A stretch of DNA of 64,000 bases from the NCBI RefSeq assembly GCF_000266885.1, contig NC_018020.1:3720001-3784000 (forward strand), given 5' to 3'. The DNA is from Turneriella parva DSM 21527 (lineage in GTDB: Bacteria > Spirochaetota > Leptospiria > Turneriellales > Turneriellaceae). The notes beneath the pieces are model-generated. The model was not told the DNA's origin. It was given only the letters and a program-made list of their open reading frames with translations, and did not search any database. Both the position numbers and the translations under genes were made by a program. Below are positions 43,592 through 52,702 of the stretch, one piece after another; position 1 is the first letter of the stretch; every line of letters starts with the position of its first letter.

Positions 43592-45325
43592 TCACACTCC
43601 CAATGCGGTTAAAAACTTCTTCAGAATTCCCTCCGCCTCTGCCTTGAGCGCCTCTTTGTCAGCGGCAAGCGACGCAGCCGTCGGCTTCTGTTTGCCCATG
43701 AGGCTCAGGTATGCCTTGATTTTGGGTTCAGTACCAGAAGGGCGGATTGTTAGCCGCGAGTAATCCTTTAACCAGAACTGGATGACATCCGCCTCACCGA
43801 GTTGCTGCTGCAGTTCGCGGCCGGCCTGCGTTTTGGGTTCTGCAGCACCTTTGCGCAGGTCGAGAATATCCACTACCTCGCGGCCGAAATCGACCTTTGC
43901 CGCAAACGCCTTGGGATCGGCGAGCTTCGCGAGAGTCTCAGGTAGCAGCGACGGGTTCTTGCTGAGGTCAATGCTGTGCAGAAGTTCATGGAAGAGCCCA
44001 TGGCGTATGTAGATCGCGTCCAGGGCCTGCACGAGGTTCTCGTCTTCGGCGAGTTCTGCCAGGGCGAGCGCCGATGAGAGCGAGTCTTTGTCGCGTACCC
44101 AGTGTATCGGCAGGTAACCAAAGCTTTCCTCGCCACCAAAGAGATAGTTCTCGGGGTCTTTCGCGACCTGCTCTGCAATATACTTGAATCCAGTGAGCGT
44201 TTCAACGGTCTTTATACCATAGCCGTCGGCAATGAGGCGTTGCAATTCAGTGGTGACGATGGTCTTGCAGATGTACGGATTCTTGCGCTGTTGGGGCAGA
44301 AGATTTTCTGCCCTTACACTCTTACGGGAAATGCTCTCTAATAGCAATGAGCCGATCTGGTTACCCGTGAGAAAATGGTAACCCGTGGCCGTCTTCAGCA
44401 TACACCCTACCCGGTCTGCGTCAGGATCAGTTGCCACGAGCAGGTCGGGTTTGTTGGGAGCTGCATTAGCCGCCGCCAGCAGGCGCTCGAACGCCGCCGG
44501 TTCTTCGGGGTTGGGTGATTTCACCGTGGGGAAATTGCCGTCGGGCTTTGCCTGTTCGGGCAAAACAGAGAATGAATCATAGCCGAGTTCTTTGAACGCC
44601 CGCTCGAACAACCAGCCGCCGGTGCCATGCAGCGGCGAATAAAGAATGCGCGCTCGCTTGGGTTTGTTGGTGTAGAAGATCTCTTTTTTGAGGCGGCTGA
44701 TGTATGACTGGTAAATCTCTTCTTCGATGAGGTCGGCTTCGGGAATCGCCTTCTCCGCCAGCTCGTGCAGGTTCGCCGGCAGAACGTCGTAGCCGGTTTC
44801 GAGAAACAACTTCTGCACCTCTTTGTCGACGGGCGAGATGATCTGCCCGCCATCGGCTCCATAGGCTTTGTAGCCGTTGTACTGCGGCGGGTTGTGTGAT
44901 GCGGTCAGCACGACGCCACAATCGGCGCCGAGCTCGCGCACTGCGTAAGAGAGCAAAGGTGTCGGCGTCGGGCGGCGAAAGATTTTCACCCTCAAGCCAT
45001 TCTGCGTCAGGATATGGTAGCTGAGCCGGCTAAACTCGGGCGACGTGAGACGCGAGTCATAACCCATCGCCAGCAGCGGTGAGGCTTTGCCCTGTTTGAA
45101 ATATTTCGCCACGGCGAGATTGAGCCGCGCAATATTCTGCAGGTTCAACCGGTTCGTACCGAGTCCCGTGATCGCCCGCATGCCGCCGGTGCCGAACGCC
45201 GGTTCACCGTCGAACGCCCGTTCTGCGATGAGCCGGGACTTGTCGGCCTGCAGCTGCGCTTTTTCGGCGGCGGTCAGGGGGGATTGCAGAAATTTCTGAA
45301 AATATTCCTCAGCAGTGAGAGACAT
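43592..45325 (-). CDS. phosphohexomutase (phosphoglucomutase/phosphomannomutase)
   Basis: 577 residues from ATG 45325 (MSLTAEEYFQKFL); a further upstream ATG adds unlike sequence. All family motifs are present: AFGTGGMRA, active-site Ser in TASHNPPQYNGYK, metal site DPDADR, sugar-binding GGEESFGY, and phosphate-binding RPSGTEPKIK. It interconverts hexose 1- and 6-phosphates for glycogen, LPS or nucleotide-sugar synthesis. The size fits the PgcA-like branch. Confidence 0.9.
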   Translation of the reverse strand: MSLTAEEYFQKFLQSPLTAAEKAQLQADKSRLIAERAFDGEPAFGTGGMRAITGLGTNRLNLQNIARLNLAVAKYFKQGKASPLLAMGYDSRLTSPEFSRLSYHILTQNGLRVKIFRRPTPTPLLSYAVRELGADCGVVLTASHNPPQYNGYKAYGADGGQIISPVDKEVQKLFLETGYDVLPANLHELAEKAIPEADLIEEEIYQSYISRLKKEIFYTNKPKRARILYSPLHGTGGWLFERAFKELGYDSFSVLPEQAKPDGNFPTVKSPNPEEPAAFERLLAAANAAPNKPDLLVATDPDADRVGCMLKTATGYHFLTGNQIGSLLLESISRKSVRAENLLPQQRKNPYICKTIVTTELQRLIADGYGIKTVETLTGFKYIAEQVAKDPENYLFGGEESFGYLPIHWVRDKDSLSSALALAELAEDENLVQALDAIYIRHGLFHELLHSIDLSKNPSLLPETLAKLADPKAFAAKVDFGREVVDILDLRKGAAEPKTQAGRELQQQLGEADVIQFWLKDYSRLTIRPSGTEPKIKAYLSLMGKQKPTAASLAADKEALKAEAEGILKKFLTALGV

Positions 45326-45440
45326 CCCCCATATCTGCAGGCAAAAATGACGCTGTAAAGCAGAATCGTTTGTGCTTGAATTTGGCGCCGAATTCATTCG
45401 GGGCCAAATAGAAATGTATTGGGCTATTGCGTTATGATCT

Positions 45441-45513
45441 GTAGAGACGCCCTTTACGGGCGTCTCTCAACTATATCATTGTAAAACGGAGACAGCCTTG
45501 AAGGCTGTCTCTA
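45441..45513. repeat. pair of related hairpins before a radical SAM gene
   Basis: AGAGACGCCC (45443-45452) pairs with GGGCGTCTCT (45458-45467), and GAGACAGCC (45489-45497) pairs with GGCTGTCTC (45503-45511). The outer GTAGAGAC and GTCTCTAC arms also match each other, so the whole 73 bp can fold as one unit. It lies just before the ATG at 45521, in place of a ribosome site. Looks like an interspersed palindromic repeat. Confidence 0.6.
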
Positions 45514-45520
45514 CGTTTTC

Positions 45521-46567
45521 ATGTATTCTTTTTCCGACATCAAGCAAGTCCACCTCGAGGTGACCGAGCGCTGCAATGCAGCCTGCCCGCAATGCCCCCG
45601 CCGCATCGAGGGCGGTGTCCTGAACCCGAAGCTCACCATGGCGGAGCTTTCGCTGAACCAGGTCAGGCAGCTCTTGCCAGCAGATTTCCTGAAGCAGCTG
45701 AAGAAGGTCTATCTCTGCGGCAACTACGGTGACGCCGCGGCGGCCGCCGAAACTCTTGGGATAGTCAGCTATTTGAGAGAGAGCTCCGCCGATCTGCAGA
45801 TTGGTGTGCACTCGAACGGCAGCCTGCGCGATAGGTCGTGGTGGGCTGAGCTTGCGCATCTCACCGGTCAGCACGGTTATGCGCGTTTTGCCATCGACGG
45901 CCTCGAAGACACGAACGCGATTTACCGCCGCAATACCGAATGGTCGAAGATTATGGAAAATGCCGCGGCGTTCATCGCTGCGGGTGGGCGTGCCGAATGG
46001 GATTTTATAGTCTTCGCGCACAACGAGCACCAGGTCGAAGCGGCGCGCGGGTTCGCCTTTGAAATGGGTTTTGCCGCCTTCAATGTGAAGCGCACCGCGC
46101 GGTTTCTCAAGCGCGAAGCCGTCAGCGCCGATGTGCCGGCCCCCGTGCGCCACCGCAGCGGAGCGACTGAGGCAGAGCTGGCCCCACCGGTGGCCACCGA
46201 GCATCGCCACCCGGTAGCGGGCGAACTGCAAAGCGCGGCAGAGCGACACCAGAGTTATGCCGACTTTTTGGCCTCGCGCGAAATTCATTGCCAGGTAGCT
46301 GAGTCGAAGAGCCTCTACATCTCGGCGCGGGGGTACGTTCTTCCCTGCTGCTGGCTTGCGGGAATGCTGCATAACCCCGAGAACGCAGAGACGCGGCAGT
46401 TCGCCGCCGAGTTTAATAAACTGCAGACCTCGGGAAGCATTGACGGCCTGAAAAATTCTCCCGAAACAATCGTCATGGGAGATTTCTTCCAGCGCGAAAT
46501 TTCGAGTAGGTGGCCCAGTGGCAGTAAGGGCCGTCTTGAAGTCTGCGCGCGCGTCTGCGGCAAATAA
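45521..46567 (+). CDS. radical SAM/SPASM-like protein
   Basis: 348 residues. The FeS motif is CNAACPQC (CxxxCxxC) in LEVTERCNAACPQCPRR. A typical radical SAM barrel follows (KKVYLCGNYGDA, VHSNGSLR, RFAIDGLEDT). The end has SKSLYISARGYVLPCCWLAG, a SPASM-like extra cluster. The substrate is unknown. Its stop overlaps the CDF gene start (TAATG). Confidence 0.8.
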   Translation: MYSFSDIKQVHLEVTERCNAACPQCPRRIEGGVLNPKLTMAELSLNQVRQLLPADFLKQLKKVYLCGNYGDAAAAAETLGIVSYLRESSADLQIGVHSNGSLRDRSWWAELAHLTGQHGYARFAIDGLEDTNAIYRRNTEWSKIMENAAAFIAAGGRAEWDFIVFAHNEHQVEAARGFAFEMGFAAFNVKRTARFLKREAVSADVPAPVRHRSGATEAELAPPVATEHRHPVAGELQSAAERHQSYADFLASREIHCQVAESKSLYISARGYVLPCCWLAGMLHNPENAETRQFAAEFNKLQTSGSIDGLKNSPETIVMGDFFQREISSRWPSGSKGRLEVCARVCGK

Positions 46568-47472
46568 TGGGACACCACCACGACCATTCGCACCACCACC
46601 ATGGGCCTGGCCACGAACATGCCTCGAATAATCTGCTGCTCGCGCTCGCGCTCAACCTCGGCTTTGCCGTCATTGAGCTCGTCGGCGGTCTCTATACCAA
46701 CAGCGTCGCGATCTTATCTGACGCATTGCATGATCTCGGCGATACTTTTTCCCTCGGTGTCGCCTGGTATCTGCAAAAAATATCGGGCAAACCTCGAGAC
46801 GAATATTACTCCTATGGCTACCGGCGCTTTTCTTTATTGGGAGCTCTGGTTGTTTCGTCGGTGCTGCTGATCGGCGTGGCACTCGTGATACGCGAATCGG
46901 TCGAGCGGCTGCTGAAGCCTGAACAGGCTGACGCAAAAGGGATGCTGTTGCTCGCAGTTCTGGGTGTTGCCATTAACGGCTTTGCTGCACTGCGCGTCAA
47001 AAAAGGCCATTCATTGAACGAACGCGCGGTCTATCTGCACCTGCTCGAAGATGTATTGGGGTGGATAGCCGTGCTCGTCAGCAGTATCGTCATGATCTTC
47101 TTTAATCTGCCGTTTCTTGACCCGCTCGTATCGCTGGGCATTTCGCTTTTTATACTGTTTAACGTTTACAAGAATCTGCGCAGCGTGGTACGCATTCTGT
47201 TGCTGGAGGTTCCTGGTCATGTCAAGCTGCCCGAATTTGAGTCGGCTGTGCGTGGATTGAAACACGTCAAAGATCTCGACGATCTTCACCTGTGGACTCT
47301 CGATGGGCAAAACCATGTCTTAACGATGCAGGTGATTGTCTCTGATAAGCTGGGCTTTTCAGCGCTGCGGAATATCAAACACGAGATCAGAGAGTTGGCG
47401 AGGGGCAGAGGCATTATGCACACCACAATCGAATTCTGCTGCAATAGCGAAGACAGACACCAGCATCATTGA
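46567..47472 (+). CDS. cation diffusion facilitator (Zn2+/Co2+-type efflux)
   Basis: 301 residues. His-rich N-terminus GHHHDHSHHHHGPGHEH, six hydrophobic helices, metal sites SDALHDLGD in helix 2 and HLLEDVLG in helix 5, then a cytoplasmic domain. These are features of CzcD/ZitB-like CDF antiporters. The stop overlaps the next outer-membrane gene as TGATG, which suggests one metal-handling operon. Confidence 0.9.
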   Translation: MGHHHDHSHHHHGPGHEHASNNLLLALALNLGFAVIELVGGLYTNSVAILSDALHDLGDTFSLGVAWYLQKISGKPRDEYYSYGYRRFSLLGALVVSSVLLIGVALVIRESVERLLKPEQADAKGMLLLAVLGVAINGFAALRVKKGHSLNERAVYLHLLEDVLGWIAVLVSSIVMIFFNLPFLDPLVSLGISLFILFNVYKNLRSVVRILLLEVPGHVKLPEFESAVRGLKHVKDLDDLHLWTLDGQNHVLTMQVIVSDKLGFSALRNIKHEIRELARGRGIMHTTIEFCCNSEDRHQHH

Positions 47473-48347
47473 TGGCACCAGTAAAGCGAATAATCCTACC
47501 TGTACTTATCCCTGTACTGCTCTTTTCTGCGGGCAACACAGTTGCAGCTGAAGAGTCTGAGAGCAAGACCCGAAAAAAACTCGATTCGGAGTACATCGCC
47601 GAAATCGAGAATCCGGAAAACGAAGTTGTGGATAAGGTATTGCATGCCGAACCGCTGTACATCGATCTGATTCGTGACCTGGGCGCACGTGCTGGCGAGC
47701 TCGAAGTCAACCTGGGCTACGGTGTGCAGGACAAGCGGGAGTTTGCGCGCTTCGATTACCTTGCTGAGATTGAATGGGCGCCGATCAACCGCCTCGGTAT
47801 TGAGCTCGAACTTCCTTTTAGCCAGACGACGCAGTACGCAGAACGCACTCTCGACCAACCGCGCACTGACGGGTTAAATTCCGTCAAAGCGGCGACGCAG
47901 TACACCTTTCTGGTGTCTGAAAGGTACGCCACCAGCGCCGCGGTAGGTTACCTGCACGAGTTCTTACGGGCGCCGGCGATTGCAGACAACACGCAGACCG
48001 GTTTTATTGGCAATCTTTACAATCCGTTCTTCGTCGTTGCCCATCGCTGGAGCAACAACTGGCACACCCTACTCTACGCCGGCCCCCGACACACTGCTGC
48101 ACCAGAGTCATATACAACCTGGGAGAACAACCTCAGTTTTCATTACATGCTTTCAGGCACCCGGCATTTCATCGGATTAGAGATGAATCAGGAGATTGCG
48201 AACAGGCGCAGCACAATTACCTTTCGCCCGCAGATTCGTTTACAGCTTTCGCATAACCTGCTTATCGGGCTCGTGGCTGGTTTGCCGGACAACATGCGCC
48301 GTAATGGCATGAGCACCTTTGTGCGCCTCATCTATGAGCTGAGTTAG
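47472..48347 (+). CDS. outer-membrane beta-barrel protein linked to the CDF gene
   Basis: 291 residues from ATG 47472. Signal peptide ending VAAEE. The mature part is barrel-like (VNLGYGVQDKREFARFDYLAEIEWAPINRLGIELELPF; LSFHYMLSGTRHFIGLEMNQE), with a HAEPLYIDLIRD plug-like segment. No specific family could be assigned. Coupled to the CDF transporter, so metal or stress related export is plausible. Confidence 0.65.
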   Translation: MAPVKRIILPVLIPVLLFSAGNTVAAEESESKTRKKLDSEYIAEIENPENEVVDKVLHAEPLYIDLIRDLGARAGELEVNLGYGVQDKREFARFDYLAEIEWAPINRLGIELELPFSQTTQYAERTLDQPRTDGLNSVKAATQYTFLVSERYATSAAVGYLHEFLRAPAIADNTQTGFIGNLYNPFFVVAHRWSNNWHTLLYAGPRHTAAPESYTTWENNLSFHYMLSGTRHFIGLEMNQEIANRRSTITFRPQIRLQLSHNLLIGLVAGLPDNMRRNGMSTFVRLIYELS

Positions 48348-48393
48348 GCACCATATTCTCTTTACATGGCGCTGCCAGAATCAGGACTTAGTT

Positions 48394-51033
48394 GTGCCAC
48401 GCTTCGCTTCGCTTGCCCTGATATTCATTCTTGCCACAGACCTCTTTGCCCGTGCCGGCGGCGGCGGTAGCTACCGTTCATCGAGCAGCAGCAGTTCGTC
48501 GCGTTCTTCATCCTCGTCGAGTCGGTCTTCGAGTTCATCCAGTTATCGATCGTCTTCGAGCAGTTCTTCATACCGACCTTCGTCATCGGGTTCTTCTTAC
48601 AAGTCGTCATCGGGTTACTCAGGCAGCAGCTCTTCATACAGTGCACCTGCCTACCGCCAACTACCCATCAGCAAAATTGAAGCGTATTCCGCGACGGTCA
48701 CTTTAACGCCACGGGGGCGTGTGCGTCTGAGCGAGAATCTTGAATTCATTGCGTATGACAAGAACCCCAAGAACGTCTATTCCCGGGAGGTCGAAGGGCG
48801 ACGGCTCGCGCAAAAGGTCTGGCCCGGGCACACCGTAACGGGCAATCTTAAGAAAGACTACCGCACGAGCAACACGCTGGGGTTTGAAGTTGTCAAACCC
48901 GACTCCGGGCCTATTAAAGCAACTCTTGACTACGAGATGGAGCGCGTCTATTACTCGGGCATCCCGGGTTACTGGGTATTCGATTTTGGTTTCGATTCCG
49001 CAAAAACAGCCAATGTGACGCTCACTGAACTCGCCCCCGGCTCCAGGGCCTGGCTCTACGATTCGTCGATAGGCGGCAAGATAATTGCAACCTGCGAAGG
49101 TAATGGTTCACCCTGCATTCTGGTTGCAGGCAAGAAAATCGATAAGCCGCGCCTCATCATTTCTGGCGTCGTGCCCGCTGACCCTTACCAACCTGGCGTT
49201 GTCGGGTTGTTCAAAGAAGCTGATGTAGAGGCTAAAATTCAGCAGAATTCTACGCTGCAGCTTTCATTCACAATAAAGGGTAAACCCGAGCTGTGGTACA
49301 TGCCCATACTCAACGAACGCGAAACTTTTGTCGCAAGAACAAGCGGCGCCTATTTCGGCAAATTTGAACGCTATGCCGTGAATGCGAATCTCTACTCGGC
49401 AAGGGAATCGCAATCCATAACCGCAGATCTGCTGCCTACCTTTGCCGACAAAGAGCGCGGAGGATACTTTGATATTGCCATCGGCTCGCTCGAGCCAATA
49501 AGCAGAATCGGTGGCATGAACGCCTCTTCAGCCAAGGCACTTTATACGGACTACAACAGCATCAAAATTCATCTTCCGTTCGAGAAGAAGATTCTGGCAG
49601 AAGTGATTCTCTGCAAAGATAACTGGACTTACAGCTATACATGCGAGCACGAGAAACAGCTGCTCAGTACCTTCACGCAGACCGGTAATATCGCCGAAGT
49701 GAAGCTGCTTGAACCTGCAATAGAAAGTGAAATAGTCGTGAGGATTTTTACTCCTTATGATTCATTAACCAAGCCCGATGCGTGGACCGAGTTCACATAC
49801 CAACTGCGCCACTACTGGAAGTATGGAATGAAGCCCGGCTGGCTACACCTGATTTTTATGCTTGTTTATCTCGTGCTTGCCGTTGCTGGCATTATTTTCT
49901 CCTTCAGGCTTGTCGGCTACCTGCGCGAAAAAGCCGCGAATGCGAAAGAGCGGGCGATGCTGCAAAAAACAGAGGCAGCGGCGATAGACAAGGTTCTCAA
50001 GCACGATGCGAAATTTGATCTCGAAGCATTTCGAACCCGGGCATCTGAAATCGCCACCCGTATTCAGCACAGTTGGTGTGCAGGCGATATGCGCGATTGC
50101 CGCCGATACCTGTCGCAGGGGGTCTATAACCGATTTCGGCTGCAGCTGAAAATCATGCGCGAGCTAGAAAAACGCAGGAATATTATGGCTGATTTCGAGA
50201 TCCGCCGGTTCTTTGTTGTGGCACACAGCAAATCGGGAGAATTCGACTGCCTTACTGTGCGCATGGATGCTGCGGCCCGGGATATCATGGCCAAAATTGG
50301 CCGCCCCGATGACGATGCACTGCGTGCGGCAAAAAAGGCACCGCTGAACCCATTTACCGAATTCTATTCTTTTATGCGCCGGCGCGAAGCCACCACTGAC
50401 CACCCCGATCGAATCGACAGCTGCAGCCATTGCGGCACCCCCTTTAAAGGTGAAGGAGAGCTGAATAAATGCAAAAGTTGCGGCGCCATCGCCGGCTCTG
50501 GCACTTTTGACTGGGTATTGGCTGAAATCACGCAGGCCAGCGAGTACCGCGGCCCGGGCGCCCGCCAGAATCTCACCAGTGCAAGTTCTGATCGCATTGA
50601 AGACCGCGCGTCATTTGTTTTCTGGCGCGACATTATGGCGGCGCTGACACAGAATAAAAACTATATCGTGCGCGACGCCACCGACACTTACCTCGCCGGC
50701 GAGCTGAAGCCGCAGAGCCTCTACGATATCGCAGTCGGCGCGGCAGACCTGGAGAGTTTCAAAGCAAACAGCAGCGAAGCGATTGCAAAAGTGCGCATCA
50801 AGTGGTCGGCAGCTGCGTTGCCCAATACAAAGGTACGCCACCGGCAATCGGTCATCACGCTGCGTGCGCAAAACACGCACCTGAATAATGCGGGCTTCGC
50901 CGAACACAGCTGCGCCTCATGCGGAGCGCCGCTGCCCGAAACCGACAGCATCGAGTGTTCATATTGTCACTCGCCCATACAGGGCAAAAATGCAGATTGG
51001 CTTCTCGACTCAGTCGAAACCAAAGTTGAATGA
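48394..51033 (+). CDS. Ser-rich exported membrane protein with DUF2207-like and Tim44-like domains
   Basis: 879 residues, GTG start. After a signal peptide (residues 1-20) comes about 60 residues almost only Ser, Arg, Tyr and Gly. Residues about 95-470 are DUF2207-like beta structure. One transmembrane helix lies near 486-512 (LHLIFMLVYLVLAVAGIIFSF). Then comes a Tim44-like domain (RASEIATRIQHSWCAGDMRDCRRYLSQGVYNRF) and two zinc ribbons (CSHCGTPF...CKSCG near 675-700; CASCGAPL...CSYC near the end). It sits upstream of the mla genes and overlaps mlaE by ATGA, so it may belong to the lipid-transport operon. Function unknown. Confidence 0.7.
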   Translation: MPRFASLALIFILATDLFARAGGGGSYRSSSSSSSSRSSSSSSRSSSSSSYRSSSSSSSYRPSSSGSSYKSSSGYSGSSSSYSAPAYRQLPISKIEAYSATVTLTPRGRVRLSENLEFIAYDKNPKNVYSREVEGRRLAQKVWPGHTVTGNLKKDYRTSNTLGFEVVKPDSGPIKATLDYEMERVYYSGIPGYWVFDFGFDSAKTANVTLTELAPGSRAWLYDSSIGGKIIATCEGNGSPCILVAGKKIDKPRLIISGVVPADPYQPGVVGLFKEADVEAKIQQNSTLQLSFTIKGKPELWYMPILNERETFVARTSGAYFGKFERYAVNANLYSARESQSITADLLPTFADKERGGYFDIAIGSLEPISRIGGMNASSAKALYTDYNSIKIHLPFEKKILAEVILCKDNWTYSYTCEHEKQLLSTFTQTGNIAEVKLLEPAIESEIVVRIFTPYDSLTKPDAWTEFTYQLRHYWKYGMKPGWLHLIFMLVYLVLAVAGIIFSFRLVGYLREKAANAKERAMLQKTEAAAIDKVLKHDAKFDLEAFRTRASEIATRIQHSWCAGDMRDCRRYLSQGVYNRFRLQLKIMRELEKRRNIMADFEIRRFFVVAHSKSGEFDCLTVRMDAAARDIMAKIGRPDDDALRAAKKAPLNPFTEFYSFMRRREATTDHPDRIDSCSHCGTPFKGEGELNKCKSCGAIAGSGTFDWVLAEITQASEYRGPGARQNLTSASSDRIEDRASFVFWRDIMAALTQNKNYIVRDATDTYLAGELKPQSLYDIAVGAADLESFKANSSEAIAKVRIKWSAAALPNTKVRHRQSVITLRAQNTHLNNAGFAEHSCASCGAPLPETDSIECSYCHSPIQGKNADWLLDSVETKVE

Positions 51034-51839
51034 AACGCTTTCACCAGACACTTATTCCCATTTTTGACAGCATCGGCAGCGGCGTGCTCGGACTGCTCGA
51101 AGCGATCGGCGGTTTTGCCATTTTCGCCGGCCAGACTTTTCGCTATGTTTTCGCCCGGCCATTCGATGTGCGCAACCTGCTCTACCAAATGGGCGAAATC
51201 GGCGTGAAGTCGATTCCCGTCGGCGTGGTGAGTTCTTTCTTTGTGGGCATGGTCATGGCGCTGCAGCTCGGCGGCCCGATGGAACAGCAAATTCAGGGCA
51301 TTTCTACTTTTATGGGCGGCGGTATCGCGCTCGCGATGGTGCGCGAACTTTCGCCGGTTCTGACCGCAGTTCTGCTCGCCGGCCGCGTCGGCTCGTCAAT
51401 CGCCGCCGAAGTCGGCACCATGAAAGTTACCGAACAGATCGACGCGCTCTCGACGCTCGCGACCAACCCGATTCATTATCTGTCGGTGCCCCGCTTTCTC
51501 GCGGCACTATTTTGTATACCCATGATTACCGTGATGGCAATCGTCGTCGGGGTCTTAGGGGGAGCTCTCATTTCAAACATCAGTCTCGACATTCCGTATA
51601 ATCTTTACTTTGATTCTGCGCGCACGCTCGTGCGCAGCCAAGACCTGATCTCAGGCGTCGGCAAAACTTTTTTCTTTGGTGCTGAGATCGCGCTGATCTC
51701 ATGCTTCTCGGGCTTTCGCGCGCGCGGGGGCGCAGAGGGTGTCGGTCAGGCGACGATTCAGGCAGTGGTGTTTTCGTTTATGATGATCATTGTGTCTGAT
51801 TATTTTATTACATATATTTTTCAATTGTTCGGATTGTAA
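51030..51839 (+). CDS. mlaE: MlaE-type permease of the MCE lipid transporter
   Basis: 269 residues. Membrane protein with the MlaE pattern: VGVVSSFFVGMVMALQLGGPMEQ, REL(S)PVLTAVLLAGRVGSSIAAEVGTMKVTEQIDAL, which contains the conserved EQIDAL motif. It forms the inner-membrane channel for the MCE complex that moves phospholipids between membranes. Starts by ATGA overlap with the Tim44-like gene. Confidence 0.9.
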   Translation: MKRFHQTLIPIFDSIGSGVLGLLEAIGGFAIFAGQTFRYVFARPFDVRNLLYQMGEIGVKSIPVGVVSSFFVGMVMALQLGGPMEQQIQGISTFMGGGIALAMVRELSPVLTAVLLAGRVGSSIAAEVGTMKVTEQIDALSTLATNPIHYLSVPRFLAALFCIPMITVMAIVVGVLGGALISNISLDIPYNLYFDSARTLVRSQDLISGVGKTFFFGAEIALISCFSGFRARGGAEGVGQATIQAVVFSFMMIIVSDYFITYIFQLFGL

Positions 51840-51858
51840 GATCTATGCTATTTCTTAC

Positions 51859-52701
51859 ATGTCCCCACCCCCGCCTACGGCACCCCCTCCCCACATGTGG
51901 GGAGGGGGTCGGGGGGTGGGGAGAGTGACTTCCCCGGCCCCCACCCGCGAGACGCATGTGCAGCTCGCGGGAATCTATAAAAGTTTCGGCAGCAAACACG
52001 TTCTGCGCGGTGTAGACCTCGACATCTACCGCGGCGAGATAATTTATATCATCGGCAAGAGTGGTTCGGGCAAATCGGTCACCTTGAAGAACATCACCGG
52101 ATTACTGAAGCCCGACGCGGGTACGGTCTATATCGACGGTATCGACGTGCACGCGGCCGACGACGCCGAGCTGAATAATCTCAGGCGCAAAATGGGCGTG
52201 CTGTTTCAGATGGCCGCCCTCTTCGATTCCATGTCGGTGTTTGAGAATGTGGCTTTTGGGCCACGGCGGTTTTCGCGCCTGCCAGAAAAAGAAATCGCAG
52301 AACTCGTCACAGAAAAACTCGCCATGGTCGGCCTTAAAGGCGTTGAAAATCTAAATCCCTCTGCATTATCGGGTGGCATGCAAAAGCGTGTCGGCCTCGC
52401 GCGCGCAATTGCGCTGAACCCTGAAATTGTGCTCTATGACGAACCCACCACCGGGGTTGACCCGATTCTCGGCGCTGCGGTCGACGACCTCATCAAGACG
52501 CTCAACGCAAAAACCGGCGTTACTTCGATTGTGATATCTCACGATATGGCTTCGGTTTTTCGCACGGCACACAGAGTCGCCATGCTATACGATGGGGTCT
52601 TTCGCCTCATCGGCACGCCCGATGATTTCAAAAAATCGGATGACCCTGTGATTAGGCAATTCGTTGAAGGTTCAGCAGACGGCCCGATTCCGATTCTCTG
52701 A
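51859..52701 (+). CDS. mlaF: MlaF-type ATPase of the MCE lipid transporter
   Basis: Walker A GKSGSGKS, Q-loop FQMAALFDSM, signature LSGGMQKRVGLARA, Walker B IVLYDEPTTGVDP and a switch His in VISHDM are all intact. The start is uncertain: ATG 51859 would translate through a GC-rich palindrome into a Pro/Gly-rich leader; GTG 51925 (TSPAPTRETHVQL) begins just behind it and fits the family better, although its ribosome site is only one base away. The palindrome is probably an inserted repeat. Confidence 0.9.
   Translation: MSPPPPTAPPPHMWGGGRGVGRVTSPAPTRETHVQLAGIYKSFGSKHVLRGVDLDIYRGEIIYIIGKSGSGKSVTLKNITGLLKPDAGTVYIDGIDVHAADDAELNNLRRKMGVLFQMAALFDSMSVFENVAFGPRRFSRLPEKEIAELVTEKLAMVGLKGVENLNPSALSGGMQKRVGLARAIALNPEIVLYDEPTTGVDPILGAAVDDLIKTLNAKTGVTSIVISHDMASVFRTAHRVAMLYDGVFRLIGTPDDFKKSDDPVIRQFVEGSADGPIPIL
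51862..51922. repeat. GC-rich palindromic repeat at the mlaE-mlaF junction
   Basis: A 26-bp perfect palindrome, CCCCCTCCCCACA plus its reverse complement, at 51883-51908 is enclosed by TCCCCACCCCC (51862-51872) and GGGGGTGGGGA (51912-51922). It lies over the apparent 5' end of mlaF and is a strong hairpin. Confidence 0.7.
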
Positions 52702-52702
52702 T

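Noticed and set aside
44521-44921. Long antisense ORFs within the phosphohexomutase gene
   Set aside because: Frame shadows of a strongly supported gene.
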